A DNA stretch of 44,241 nt from Acidobacteriota bacterium. GTDB taxonomy: Bacteria; Acidobacteriota; Terriglobia; Acidiferrales; UBA7541. Position 1 is the stretch's first letter, and each line of letters begins with the position of its first letter. The stretch lies in the NCBI GenBank assembly GCA_013286465.1, contig JABDFR010000022.1, positions 1 through 44,241 on the forward strand. The letters are read 5' to 3'. Both the position numbers and the translations under genes were made by a program. A model generated the notes under the pieces. That model saw nothing but the letters and a program-made list of their open reading frames with translations. It was not told the origin of the DNA and searched no databases. Shown one piece after another: positions 8,601 through 16,684 of the stretch.

Positions 8601-9494
8601 GCCGGCACGGGCGGGCTGACGATTCCGGCGGGGACAAAGCTCGGTCCAGCAGGAGTTACGCTGGTGGGATTGCGGCCGTACTCATCTCCCGAATGCCAGC
8701 CGCTTACTGGCAATGGATGTCCGGCGGATGGCGTGCCGGTGTTTAGCAACATTTTTGCTGAAGATACGATCGCGAATTCGGTTTACAACGCTTTGCAGGT
8801 GCAGCTCGAGAAACACTTTTCGCACGGATTGTATTTCTCGTTCGCGTACACTTTTAGCAAGGCGATCGACCAGGGAGCTTCGTTTGAGAATGAGTTGAAC
8901 CCGTTGAACTTCAAGGCTACGCGCGGATTGTCGTTGGTGGACGCGCGGAACCGGTTCGTGTTCAGCCCGTACTGGATCCTGCCGATTCCGAAGCACGATG
9001 GAATTGTCGGGAAGTTTATCAACGGATGGGCGGTGTCGGGCATCGTAACGTATCAGAGCGGCTTCCCGATTCGCATCAATACTCAGGATGACTCGGAATT
9101 GGAGAGCAGCATTTTCTTTGAGTCCGCGAATACGCCGCAGGTTACCGGGCCGGTGCAGTTCTTGAATCCGAAGAAGAACGACAATGTGTGGTTCAATTCG
9201 TCGAATATGGCGGATCCGGCGCTGGGGCAGTTTGGAAATATGCCGCATTCGCTTTGCTGCGGGCCGGCGATCAGCAATTCGGATATCGCGATCGAAAAAC
9301 AGACGGCGATCAACGAGCGATTTAAGACGGAGTTCCGGGCGGAATTCTTCAATGCGTTCAATCATACGCAGTTTGCGAATCCGGACGGAAACTTCACGGA
9401 CGGGATGCCGCAGGACGGCGGAACGTATGGGCAGATATTGAAGACGCGCGAGGATCCGCGTGTGATCCAGTTTGGATTGAAGTTGCTGTTCTAG
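5652..9494 (+). CDS. Oar-like TonB-dependent receptor with carboxypeptidase-regulatory-like domain
   Basis: The start at 5652 has AAAGGAG five bases ahead, giving 1280 residues. A signal peptide (LALGVCLFALLGLFAIGSPA, cleavage after AWG) is followed by a CarboxypepD_reg-like beta domain at about 29-110 (GSIRGNVKDQSGAVIPGAQV, then GFKKFVV). A plug domain comes next (STRNTYQLLQLQPGV, VNGGRGRSNNYMVNGGDGND, EFRVLTNTFDAEYGRNSGS), then a long beta barrel ending in Phe (QFGLKLLF), as outer-membrane proteins do. This layout is the Oar-like family abundant in Acidobacteria. It is the first gene of a plus-strand run with amine/amino-acid catabolic enzymes. It probably passes a ligand or its precursor across the outer membrane using TonB energy; the ligand is unknown. 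Confidence 0.92.
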   Translation: MKTRLALGVCLFALLGLFAIGSPAWGQTGSIRGNVKDQSGAVIPGAQVTITLTGTDTSRFVTSDKDGSFESVDLAVGKYDVTVEAPGFKKFVVTAVEVDIGHVAAVSATLQVGASAQTVTVESSAAQVETTSTQLGGVMNDLAVTELPLSTRNTYQLLQLQPGVQSQVGADLFYGSDSPGVVSVNGGRGRSNNYMVNGGDGNDIFVNLPAIQPSPDAIEEFRVLTNTFDAEYGRNSGSIVNVVTKSGTNQVHGDLYEFFRNNVLNTRGYFDPSVPDYKQNQFGGTLGGPIKKDKTFIFGSYEGDRLRQGISSGAVILPTAAEAMGNFSEGGTGAPFVGTLTDDNFASVLANRATGPSGQTCQQAVTASGGPPIASGELFSQIFPNNQIPIPCFDATSYALYQNYVAPLGTSTVSFVPTRPTRDDQFTLRLDHKLTDTQQLTVYYYFDDDARTEPFATFQGAGSDVPGFGSIFATRVQQINVGHTWTIGTTAVNEFHFNYFREGQGKLSHPVNVQDVHASCKSIPTAFCFQDPTNPNPQAGITTNIPGREGLPYVTVPGGFAIGNNFEGELPQTGQTYQWTDNYSKIIGKHSLKFGVDVRRQIFDQFLYFDINGEYEYTSDSSLCTSASQTNCDSPFTNDVGFGTSYPNYFIGTPDEYIQGAAQAEDVRNSAFYLFAQDSWKIKPSLTLNYGLRWELNTDYYDEGNRLQTFRPGTVSTKYSCTLNPTNFTSAQLIATYGSTDCGPNGPANAVYPLGLEFPGDPGVPRGLTQTYYKAFAPRVGLAWSPGWTEGWLAKLTGGPGKSSVRMGWGMFYNPIEQLVLEQFSAEPPFGGSTFLSNTLFNTPFEFQAGGYAPNPFSGIINQKPNTPCFSSAGKPGCVDFASFRPMLLFGEFQPHLRTQYADQYNLTLERQLAQDLILRVGYVGTQAHRLLASHDLNIGNASTCLALNSILGDGTCGPFGSDSEYTIPGNTTLPVALPLPYNAGTGGLTIPAGTKLGPAGVTLVGLRPYSSPECQPLTGNGCPADGVPVFSNIFAEDTIANSVYNALQVQLEKHFSHGLYFSFAYTFSKAIDQGASFENELNPLNFKATRGLSLVDARNRFVFSPYWILPIPKHDGIVGKFINGWAVSGIVTYQSGFPIRINTQDDSELESSIFFESANTPQVTGPVQFLNPKKNDNVWFNSSNMADPALGQFGNMPHSLCCGPAISNSDIAIEKQTAINERFKTEFRAEFFNAFNHTQFANPDGNFTDGMPQDGGTYGQILKTREDPRVIQFGLKLLF

Positions 9495-9639
9495 ACTCGA
9501 ACGACGGCGAGGGATTGCTGTTCGGGAGGGCCGGGATGCCGGCCCTTCGCCCTTGTTGGTTGAGTGCGACGACCAGGCGTCCCGCAGCTTACTCTCCTTC
9601 CGATTGCGATCGCGGGATTTGTGCGGGCTTAGGAGCTTC

Positions 9640-10806
9640 ATGGACTTTGTGGTTTTGGGCGCGGGGATGATGGGGCGGGCGGTGGTGTACGACCTTGCGC
9701 GGGCGCGGGATGTGCGGCGGTTGATTGTGGCGGATTTTGATCTGGGGCGGGCACGCGAGGTGGCCGGGAAATTTGGGAGGGCGAAGGCGCGGGCGGCGTT
9801 TGCGGATGTGCGCGAGACTTCGAAGTTGGCGCGGCTTTTGCGCGGGGCTACGGCGGTAGTGAATTGCACGCAGTACAATTGGAATTTGGAGGTGATGAAG
9901 GCGGCGCTGGCGGCTCGCGTGAATTATTTGGATTTGGGCGGGCTTTATCACATGACGCGGCGGCAGTTTTCGATGGATGCGGATTTTCGGCGCGTTGGGA
10001 AAATCGCGATTGCTGGGATGGGCGGGGCGCCGGGGACTACGAATATCATGGCGCGGCATCTTTGCGACCGGATGGGGCGCGTGGATTCGATTGTGGTTTA
10101 CAACGCGTCGACTGATTTGCGGCATTACGAGAGTCCGATCGCTTATACCTTTTCGATTGCTACGATTTTGGATGAATTGACTCTGGCGCCTGTGGCTTTT
10201 CGTGGCGGGCGATTTGTGGAGCGCCCTTTGCTTTCGGATCCGGTCGAGGGGCGATTTCCTGCGCCGATTGGGAAAGTTACTTTGCGGAATTCGATACATT
10301 CGGAATTGGGGACTTTGCCGGATAGTTTTCGTGGGAAGGGCGTGAAGGACGTTTATTTCAAAATTAATTATCCGCCGGAATTGGTTGGGCTGGTGCGGAA
10401 TTTGACTGAGGTGGGATTCACTAGCCGCGAGTTGGTAGGAGTGAATGGGTCGCGGGTGGCGCCTCGGGATGTTTTGTTGGCGCTTTTGAATCGGAATGCG
10501 CCGAAGCAAGCGGCTCGCGATATTGAGACGATTCGCGTGGTTGTAAAGGGACGGCGCGGCGGGCGGCGAGTGGCGGCTTCGGCGGAATCTACGGCGAAGT
10601 ATACAAGCGCGCCGGCATTTTCGGCCGTGGCTCGCGATACGGGATTCCCGGCGGCGATCGGAGCGTTGATGCTCGGGCGCGGGCAGTATTCGGGTCTCGG
10701 CGTGCAGGCGCCGGAAAATGTTGTGCCGCCGGAGCCTTTCTTCCGGGAGTTGGCGGCGCGGAATATGCCGGTGCGTGTGAGGAATTTGCCTCGGGTTACA
10801 AACTAA
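9640..10806 (+). CDS. Saccharopine dehydrogenase-like NAD(P)-binding protein
   Basis: The start at 9640 follows AGGAG by five bases, giving 388 residues. A Rossmann fold opens the protein (MDFVVLGAGMMGRAVVYDLA), followed by IVADFDLGRAREVA, AVVNCTQYNWNLEVMKAAL and YLDLGGLYHMTRRQF. The middle reads IAGMGGAPGTTNIMARHL, typical of the saccharopine dehydrogenase/reductase family (PF03435), which also includes carboxynorspermidine and homospermidine-forming enzymes. Such enzymes make or break secondary amines between an amino acid or amine and an aldehyde. The next gene, a transaminase, starts 10 bp downstream, and the whole run lies beside polyamine transport genes. A role in reductive or oxidative C-N chemistry on an amine is plausible; the actual reaction is not determined by sequence. 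Confidence 0.8.
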   Translation: MDFVVLGAGMMGRAVVYDLARARDVRRLIVADFDLGRAREVAGKFGRAKARAAFADVRETSKLARLLRGATAVVNCTQYNWNLEVMKAALAARVNYLDLGGLYHMTRRQFSMDADFRRVGKIAIAGMGGAPGTTNIMARHLCDRMGRVDSIVVYNASTDLRHYESPIAYTFSIATILDELTLAPVAFRGGRFVERPLLSDPVEGRFPAPIGKVTLRNSIHSELGTLPDSFRGKGVKDVYFKINYPPELVGLVRNLTEVGFTSRELVGVNGSRVAPRDVLLALLNRNAPKQAARDIETIRVVVKGRRGGRRVAASAESTAKYTSAPAFSAVARDTGFPAAIGALMLGRGQYSGLGVQAPENVVPPEPFFRELAARNMPVRVRNLPRVTN

Positions 10807-10816
10807 GGAGAGTCAC

Positions 10817-12211
10817 ATGGCAGCAGTAAGCGAAGGACCGATGCACGAGGGATTGAAGAAGGAGATCGAGGCCTACGAGAAGCGCACGCCGAAATCGCGC
10901 GAGGCGCATAAGAAGGCTACGGCGCGAATTCCGTTGGGCGTGGCCAGCAATTACCGGGCTTACGATCCCTATCCGTTATTTGTGCGTGACGGCAAGGGCG
11001 GGCACATTCACGACATCGATGGGAACGAATATATCGATTTCAATTTGTGCTTTGGGGCTTTGATGGCGGGGCATTGCCATCCCGCAGTGATCAAGGCGGT
11101 GTCGGAGAAATTGCATACCGGCACGATGTTTGGGATGCCGCATGATGCGGAGAATGCGCTGGCGGAGGAAATTTGCTCGCGATTTCCTGTGGATATGGTG
11201 CGCTTCAGCAATAGCGGCACGGAATGCACGATGCACGCCGTGCGTTTGGCGCGGGCGGCGACAGGGCGCGACCGGATAATTAAGATGGAGGGCGGTTATC
11301 ACGGATTGCATGATTCGGCGCTGGTTTCCGTGAAGCCGAAGATTAACGAGGTGGGAGATCCTGGCGCGCCGAATGCTGTGCCGGGCGGCGAAGGAATTAC
11401 TAAGGCTACTTTGGCGAATACGGTGATCGCGCAGTTCAACGATCTGAAAGCAGTGGAGCGGCTGTTCGCGAAATATCCTGGGGAGATTGCGGCGATTATT
11501 GTTGAGCCGATCATGATGAATGTTGGGATTTTGATGCCGGAGCCTGGGTATCACCAGGGCTTGCTCGAGATTGCGCATAAGAATGGGGCGCTTTTGATTT
11601 TTGATGAAGTGAAGACTGGCGCGAAATTGGCGCGCGGCGGGGCTTGCGAATTTTTTGGGATTAAGCCGGACATTGTTTGCTTGGCGAAATCGATTGGCGG
11701 CGGGTTTTCGTTGGCGGCGTTTGCGGCGCGGCGCGAGATTATGAATTTGATTACCGATCATCGTGTTTTCCATGGAGGGACTTACAACACGAATCCTGTG
11801 GCCATGGCGGCGGGGTTGGCTACTTTTCGGGAAGTTTTAACTCCTAAGGCTTACGAGCACGTGACCGCGTTGAACAAGAAACTAGTGGAAGGCTACGAGA
11901 AACAGATTCATAAGACCGGGATGACTGCTTACATGGCTTCGGCGGGGGCAAATGGAGCTCTGATGTTTTTCCCGAAGCCGATCCGCACATATCGCGATTG
12001 GTTAACGATTGATAGCGATATTTGGCGGCATTATTGGTTTGCTATGACGAATCGTGGGGTGATGCCGCAGCCTTATTGGTGGGATGAGCAGTGGACTATT
12101 TCTGTGGCGCATACGGATGCGGATATTGAGAAGCATTTGGAGGTGTTCGCGGAAGTGGCGCCGGCGGTGGCTGCAGCGCAGAGGGAACGGTCGGTGGCTG
12201 CGGCGCGGTAG
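10817..12211 (+). CDS. Class III aminotransferase, glutamate-1-semialdehyde aminomutase-like
   Basis: This 464-residue PLP enzyme starts after AAGGAG with six bases spacing. Family motifs are VRFSNSGTECTMHAVRLARA, MEGGYHGLHDSALVSVKP, LIFDEVKTGAKLARGG and CLAKSIGGGFSLAAFA, where the Lys of AKS forms the Schiff base. It resembles HemL-type aminomutases. Placement between a saccharopine dehydrogenase-like gene and an amino-acid permease, away from tetrapyrrole genes, argues for a catabolic transaminase or aminomutase rather than heme synthesis. It carries about 30 extra residues at the C-terminus (from TYRDWLTIDSDIWRHYWFAM on) compared with what I expect of HemL. Substrate unknown. Confidence 0.82.
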   Translation: MAAVSEGPMHEGLKKEIEAYEKRTPKSREAHKKATARIPLGVASNYRAYDPYPLFVRDGKGGHIHDIDGNEYIDFNLCFGALMAGHCHPAVIKAVSEKLHTGTMFGMPHDAENALAEEICSRFPVDMVRFSNSGTECTMHAVRLARAATGRDRIIKMEGGYHGLHDSALVSVKPKINEVGDPGAPNAVPGGEGITKATLANTVIAQFNDLKAVERLFAKYPGEIAAIIVEPIMMNVGILMPEPGYHQGLLEIAHKNGALLIFDEVKTGAKLARGGACEFFGIKPDIVCLAKSIGGGFSLAAFAARREIMNLITDHRVFHGGTYNTNPVAMAAGLATFREVLTPKAYEHVTALNKKLVEGYEKQIHKTGMTAYMASAGANGALMFFPKPIRTYRDWLTIDSDIWRHYWFAMTNRGVMPQPYWWDEQWTISVAHTDADIEKHLEVFAEVAPAVAAAQRERSVAAAR

Positions 12212-12220
12212 TGGTGCGAA

Positions 12221-12257
12221 AAATCGAGAGGGTTTCCTCGCTTCGCTCGGAATGACG
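12221..12257. repeat. Dispersed repeat with the HSERSEE signature
   Basis: The sequence CCTCGCTTCGCTCGG followed by AATGAC lies between two genes. In reverse complement it translates to HSERSEE, the hallmark of a short dispersed repeat often mis-annotated as protein in many genomes. It is not a gene. Confidence 0.6.
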
Positions 12258-12300
12258 CCGTTGCGAGGATTGCGGCGGTCGCTGGTAAAAGGGAATCGCA

Positions 12301-13716
12301 TTGTCTGACAACGGACGGGAGTCTAGCGGACCTCATCTGAAGCGGGCTTTGGGGCGCTGGGATCTTGTTGCGTTGTTTGTTGTGGCGATCTTCAATTTGA
12401 ATGTGGTGCCGAGCATTGCTGCGAATGGCGGCGTAACTCTTTGGCTTTGGTTGATTTCGCTGGTTTTCTTCTTTTGGCCGCAGGGGATCGCTGTTTTGGA
12501 ATTGGCGCATCGTTACCCTGGCGAGGGCGGGGTTTATTTGTGGGCCAAGGAAGTCTTCGGCGATTTTCATGGATTTCTTTCCGGCTGGTGCTATTGGACG
12601 AACAACATGATGTACGTTCCTACTGTGATGCTTTATTTCGTGGGAGTGTCGGTGTTTGTGTTGGGGCCGGGGCATGAATCACTGGCGGACAATAAACTTT
12701 TTACCGTAAGCGCTTCGCTTTTGTTGTTCGTGTTGCTGGTGTGGCTGAATATTCGCGGGTTGGGCGTTGGGAAGTGGGTGAATAATCTTGGCGGGATCGG
12801 AACCGGGATTGCGGCGGCGGTTTTAGTCGGGCTTGGGATTGTGATGTGGCTGCGCTTTGGAACTTCGGTTACTGGGGCGGATTTCCGGATTCCTGCTAAT
12901 CCTCGATTTGTTTTGAATTCGTTTGGCGTGATTTGTTTTGGGTTGGTGGGGCTGGAGTTGGCTTCGGTCATGGGCGATGAGATTCGCGAGCCGGAGAAAA
13001 ATTTGCCTGGGGCGGTGGCTTGGGGCGGGGTTTTGTCGGGCGTGCTTTATATTTTGACCACTTTGACGTTGCTGATTGCGGTTAGTAAGGACCAGATCAG
13101 CGTGCTGCAAGGAATTGTGCAGGCGGTTGGGCACATGGCTGGGCGCATTGGAGTGGCTTGGATTGTGGCGCCCTTTGCTTTGATGCTTAGCATTTCGATT
13201 GCGGGGATTGGATCGGCTTGGTTGGCGGGGTCGGCGCGGATTCCTTTTGTGGCTGGGCTCGATTCTTATCTGCCGGCGTGGTTGGGGCGGATTCATCCGA
13301 AATATGGGACGCCTTATGCAGCTTTGATTTTGCATGCGGTGGTTTCGGTGCTTTTGGTGGGATTGAATTTTTTAGGCGGTGGAGTGCAGGAGACTTTTCA
13401 GAAATTGCTCTCTTTGGCGGTGGTGCTGCAATTGGTGCCTTTTCTTTATATGTTTGCGGCTTTGCTGAAATTGGCCACGGGTCAGGACGACGGGAAGGGG
13501 CGGTACAGCAAGGGTGTTTTGATGGCGTCGGGTGCCAGCGGACTCATTACTACGATTTTGGCGATCATTGTGGCTTTTTTCCCTGCGCAGCAGATTACTT
13601 CGGTGGTTTGGTATGAGGTTTGGATGATTGGCGGAACGGTTTTGTTTATTGGGTTGGCGGCGTTTTTCTTTTTTATTTATGGGCGGAGGAAGGCGGCGGC
13701 TGCGGCCGGGATCTAG
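12301..13716 (+). CDS. APC-superfamily amino acid/polyamine permease
   Basis: A TTG start at 12301 with AGGGA seven bases ahead gives 471 residues and about twelve transmembrane segments. The first helix has WDLVALFVVAIFNLNVVPSI, and ELAHRYPGEGGVYLWAKEVF is the conserved APC motif after helix 2. Other family stretches are GLVGLELASVMGDEIREPEK and WLAGSARIPFVAGLDSYLPAWLGR. It imports or exchanges an amino acid, GABA or a polyamine at the inner membrane. Genes for a transaminase and an aldehyde dehydrogenase flank it at 89 and 23 bp, so it is probably part of the same transcript and brings in the substrate or exports a product. Substrate cannot be read from the sequence. Confidence 0.88.
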   Translation: MSDNGRESSGPHLKRALGRWDLVALFVVAIFNLNVVPSIAANGGVTLWLWLISLVFFFWPQGIAVLELAHRYPGEGGVYLWAKEVFGDFHGFLSGWCYWTNNMMYVPTVMLYFVGVSVFVLGPGHESLADNKLFTVSASLLLFVLLVWLNIRGLGVGKWVNNLGGIGTGIAAAVLVGLGIVMWLRFGTSVTGADFRIPANPRFVLNSFGVICFGLVGLELASVMGDEIREPEKNLPGAVAWGGVLSGVLYILTTLTLLIAVSKDQISVLQGIVQAVGHMAGRIGVAWIVAPFALMLSISIAGIGSAWLAGSARIPFVAGLDSYLPAWLGRIHPKYGTPYAALILHAVVSVLLVGLNFLGGGVQETFQKLLSLAVVLQLVPFLYMFAALLKLATGQDDGKGRYSKGVLMASGASGLITTILAIIVAFFPAQQITSVVWYEVWMIGGTVLFIGLAAFFFFIYGRRKAAAAAGI

Positions 13717-13739
13717 CGCGCGAGTTTGCGGAGGTTGAG

Positions 13740-15221
13740 ATGGCCAGCGAGGCTAAGGTGGGCGTGCGGCGGTATGAGAATTATATCAATGGGGAATTTT
13801 GCGCTAGTGCTAGCGGGAAGTATTTTCCGGTGATTGATCCTTCTACTGAGGAAATTATCGCCGAGGTGCCTGAGGCCGGCGAAGCGGATGTGAATCGGGC
13901 GGTGGCGGCGGCGCGGGCGGCGTTTGATTCAGGGGCTTGGCCGCAGACGACCGCGCAGGAACGCGGGCGCATTCTTTTTCGTTTGGCGGAGCGGATCCGC
14001 AAGGAGGCTGCGTCGCTGGCCGAGCTTGAGGCGCGGAATTCCGGGAAGCCGATTGTTGAGGCGGAGTATGACATCGCGGATTGCGCTACCTGCTTTGAAT
14101 ATTATGGCGGGTTGGCCACTAAGGTCTTGGGATTTGTGAATCCGGTGCCGGATAACGCGATTAGCCTTTCTTTGAAAGAACCGATTGGGGTGGCGGCGCA
14201 GATTATTCCTTGGAATTATCCGCTTTTGATGGCGGCTTGGAAATTGGCGCCGGCGATCGCGGCTGGCTGTACTTGCGTTTTGAAGCCGGCGGAGCAGACG
14301 CCGCTTACGGCGCTGGTGTTTGCTGGATTTTTAGCTGAGGCCGGATTGCCACCGGGCGTGGTGAATATCGTTACTGGATTTGGCGAGACGGCTGGGGCGC
14401 CTTTGGTGCGGCATCCGGATGTGAATAAGATTGCGTTTACTGGTAGCGCTTCGGTGGGGAAGCAGATTGTGAAAATGGCTGCGGATACCGTCAAGCGCGT
14501 GACGCTTGAACTTGGCGGGAAATCGCCGAATATTTTCTTTGCGGATGCGGATTTTGAGGCAGCGATTGATGGGGCGCTTTTTGGCGTGTTTATCAATCAA
14601 GGGGAAGTTTGTTCGGCTGGTAGCCGGATTTTGGTGGAGCAGTCGATTTATTCGAAATTTGTGGAGGCTATGGCGGCTAAGGCGAAGACGATTCGGTTGG
14701 GAGCGCCGCTTGATCGCGAGACGAAAATGGGGCCGTTGGTTAGCCGCGATCAGTATGAGCGGGTGAATTCTTATGTGGCGCTTGGTAAGACGGAGGCGAA
14801 GATTGCGGCTGGCGGGGAGCGGCCTGCAAAATTTGCCAAGGGATTTTATGTTGCGCCTACGGTGTTCTACGACGTCGACAATTCGGCGCGGATTGCGCAG
14901 GAGGAAATTTTCGGGCCTGTGGCGGCCGTGATTCCATTTGCGAACGAGGCTGACGCGATCAAGATTGCGAACGCTACGCCTTATGGCTTGGCGGCTGCGG
15001 TTTGGTCGCGCGATATTTTTAAGGCCTTTCGCGTGGTGAAGGCGCTGCGGGCTGGGATTGTTTGGGTGAATCACATGCAGCCAACTTATGTGGAGGCGCC
15101 CTGGGGCGGATATAAGCAATCGGGATTTGGCCGCGAGCTAGGGCCTTTTGGGATTGACGAGTATCTTGAGACTAAGCAGGTGCACATCAATTTGAATGAA
15201 CAGCCGATTGGATGGTACTGA
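13740..15221 (+). CDS. NAD-dependent aldehyde dehydrogenase (aminobutyraldehyde/betaine-aldehyde type)
   Basis: The start at 13740 follows GGAGG by six bases, giving 493 residues; the longer open frame runs back over the permease gene. Key motifs are PWNYPLLMAAWKLAPAIAAG, the NAD-binding FTGSASVGKQI, the catalytic Glu of LELGGKSPN and the nucleophilic Cys of NQGEVCSAGSR, with EEIFGPV and GGYKQSGFGRELG towards the end. It belongs to the PuuC/BetB-like group that oxidises gamma-aminobutyraldehyde and similar omega-aminoaldehydes. That is the expected step after amine oxidation of putrescine. The GabT-like transaminase starts one base after its stop codon, so the two steps aldehyde to GABA to succinate semialdehyde are encoded back to back. 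Confidence 0.9.
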   Translation: MASEAKVGVRRYENYINGEFCASASGKYFPVIDPSTEEIIAEVPEAGEADVNRAVAAARAAFDSGAWPQTTAQERGRILFRLAERIRKEAASLAELEARNSGKPIVEAEYDIADCATCFEYYGGLATKVLGFVNPVPDNAISLSLKEPIGVAAQIIPWNYPLLMAAWKLAPAIAAGCTCVLKPAEQTPLTALVFAGFLAEAGLPPGVVNIVTGFGETAGAPLVRHPDVNKIAFTGSASVGKQIVKMAADTVKRVTLELGGKSPNIFFADADFEAAIDGALFGVFINQGEVCSAGSRILVEQSIYSKFVEAMAAKAKTIRLGAPLDRETKMGPLVSRDQYERVNSYVALGKTEAKIAAGGERPAKFAKGFYVAPTVFYDVDNSARIAQEEIFGPVAAVIPFANEADAIKIANATPYGLAAAVWSRDIFKAFRVVKALRAGIVWVNHMQPTYVEAPWGGYKQSGFGRELGPFGIDEYLETKQVHINLNEQPIGWY

Positions 15222-15222
15222 G

Positions 15223-16587
15223 ATGGGCGCGATTCAATTGCGTACAGCGGTTCCTGGTCCGAAATCTTTGGAATTGATGCGGCGGCGGGCGGCGGCGGTG
15301 GCTCGTGGCGTTTCGCATGCTACGCCGGTGTTTGCGGCGCGGGCTGAGGGCGCGATTGTCGAAGATGTCGATGGGAATCGATTTATCGATTTTGCTGGCG
15401 GAATTGGCTGTTCGAATGTGGGGCATCGGGCGGACCGCGTGGTGGCGGCAATTCGGGCGCAGGTGGATCGATTTCTGCATACTTGTTTTCCGGTGGCGCC
15501 GTATGGCGATTACGTGACGCTGGCTGAGAAATTGAATTCTTTGGCGCCCGGGGATTTTGCCAAGAAGACGATTTTGGTGAACAGCGGGGCCGAGGCGATT
15601 GAGAATGCGGTGAAGATTGCGCGGTGCTATACGCGGCGGCCGGCGATACTTTGTTTTGAGGATGCGTTTCATGGTCGGACGATGTTGACGATGTCCATGA
15701 CTAGCAAGACGCATCCTTATAAGGCTGGATTTGAGCCTTTTGCTGCGGATATTTATCGCGTGCCTTATGCTTATTGTTACCGGTGCTCTTATTCGCTGAC
15801 TTATCCTTCGTGCGCGATGTTCTGCGCGCATCATCTGGAGGATACTTTTAAGCGCGTGGTGGCGGCTGAGGCTGTGGCGGCGGTTGTCGTGGAGCCGGTT
15901 TTGGGCGAGGGTGGATTTGTGGCTCCGCCGCCGGAGTTTTTTTCGGTGTTGCAGGAAATTTGTCAGAAACATGGGATCCTTTTTATTGCGGACGAAGTGC
16001 AGACGGGATTTGGGCGTACGGGGCGGCTTTTTGCTTGCGAGAAATATGGGATCGTGCCGGATATTTTGGTGAGCGCTAAATCGCTTGGCGGCGGGATGCC
16101 ACTCGCGGCGGTCACGGGACGGGCCGAGATCATGGATGCGCCAGGGCCTGGCGGACTTGGCGGCACATTTGGCGGGAATCCGGTTTCTTGTGCGGCGGCT
16201 TTGGCTGTGATTGAGACTATGGAGAAGGAAAATCTGAGCGCGCGGGCAGAATTGTTGGGCGAGAAATTTGCCGCGCGGGCGCGGGAATGGGCGCGGCGGT
16301 GGCCGTTGATTGGCGAGGTGCGCGGGTTGGGGGCCATGCAGGCGCTGGAACTGGTGCGTTCGCGGGAGACTCGCGAGCCGGCAAAGGCGGAGACTGAGCA
16401 GATTATGCGTTATTGTTACGAGCATGGGTTGCTGGCCATTTCGGCTGGGACCTACGGGAATGTGATACGCGTGTTGGTGCCGCTGATGATTCCGGATGGG
16501 CAATTTGAAGAGGGCTTGGATGTCTTACAGGCTGCGATTGCCTCTGTGAGTGAGGCTCGGACGCACGCGGAGCCGCGCCACGTCTGA
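15223..16587 (+). CDS. gabT: GABA-type class III aminotransferase, GabT-like
   Basis: The ATG at 15223 is one base after the aldehyde dehydrogenase stop, giving 454 residues. Motifs are LVNSGAEAIENAVKIARCYT, FEDAFHGRTMLTMSMTSKTH, VVVEPVLGEGGFVAPP, FIADEVQTGFGRTGRLFA and SAKSLGGGMPLAAVTGRAEI with the PLP-binding Lys, then GGTFGGNPVSCAAALAVIE. These match 4-aminobutyrate aminotransferases closely. The reaction would be GABA plus 2-oxoglutarate to succinate semialdehyde plus glutamate in the cytoplasm. A Cys-rich stretch (YCYRCSYSLTYPSC) is usual in this subfamily. It is the last gene of the plus-strand run; no succinate-semialdehyde dehydrogenase is seen in the window beyond the gene upstream. 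Confidence 0.88.
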   Translation: MGAIQLRTAVPGPKSLELMRRRAAAVARGVSHATPVFAARAEGAIVEDVDGNRFIDFAGGIGCSNVGHRADRVVAAIRAQVDRFLHTCFPVAPYGDYVTLAEKLNSLAPGDFAKKTILVNSGAEAIENAVKIARCYTRRPAILCFEDAFHGRTMLTMSMTSKTHPYKAGFEPFAADIYRVPYAYCYRCSYSLTYPSCAMFCAHHLEDTFKRVVAAEAVAAVVVEPVLGEGGFVAPPPEFFSVLQEICQKHGILFIADEVQTGFGRTGRLFACEKYGIVPDILVSAKSLGGGMPLAAVTGRAEIMDAPGPGGLGGTFGGNPVSCAAALAVIETMEKENLSARAELLGEKFAARAREWARRWPLIGEVRGLGAMQALELVRSRETREPAKAETEQIMRYCYEHGLLAISAGTYGNVIRVLVPLMIPDGQFEEGLDVLQAAIASVSEARTHAEPRHV

Positions 16588-16600
16588 GTTCCAAGACGTA

Positions 16601-16660
16601 CCTCAGCGGCTGAAGCCGGGTTTATTTTGCGGTGGTTACGGCACGACTGAAGTCGTGCCC
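16601..16660. repeat. Two adjacent hairpin modules between convergent genes
   Basis: CGGCTGAAGCCG (16607-16618) followed by GGTTTATTTT, then GGCACGACTGAAGTCGTGCC (16640-16659, perfect 9-bp stem with a GA loop). They sit between the 3' ends of the GabT-like gene and the TerC gene. Both have the stem-GA-stem form of short dispersed repeats and could also stop transcription from either side. Confidence 0.5.
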
Positions 16661-16684
16661 TGACAAAACTCTCCTGAGCTGCAA

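Noticed and set aside
8682-9878. 398-residue minus-strand frame under the first TonB receptor
   Set aside because: Arg-rich composition, no motif, no ribosome site, and it spans two real plus-strand genes.
12096-12311. Minus-strand frame containing HSERSEE
   Set aside because: This is the translated form of a dispersed repeat, not a protein gene.
15187-16503. 438-residue open frame antisense to the GabT-like gene
   Set aside because: The product is Arg/His/Pro-rich without any domain, typical of the complement of a high-GC gene; the sense frame has all GabT motifs.
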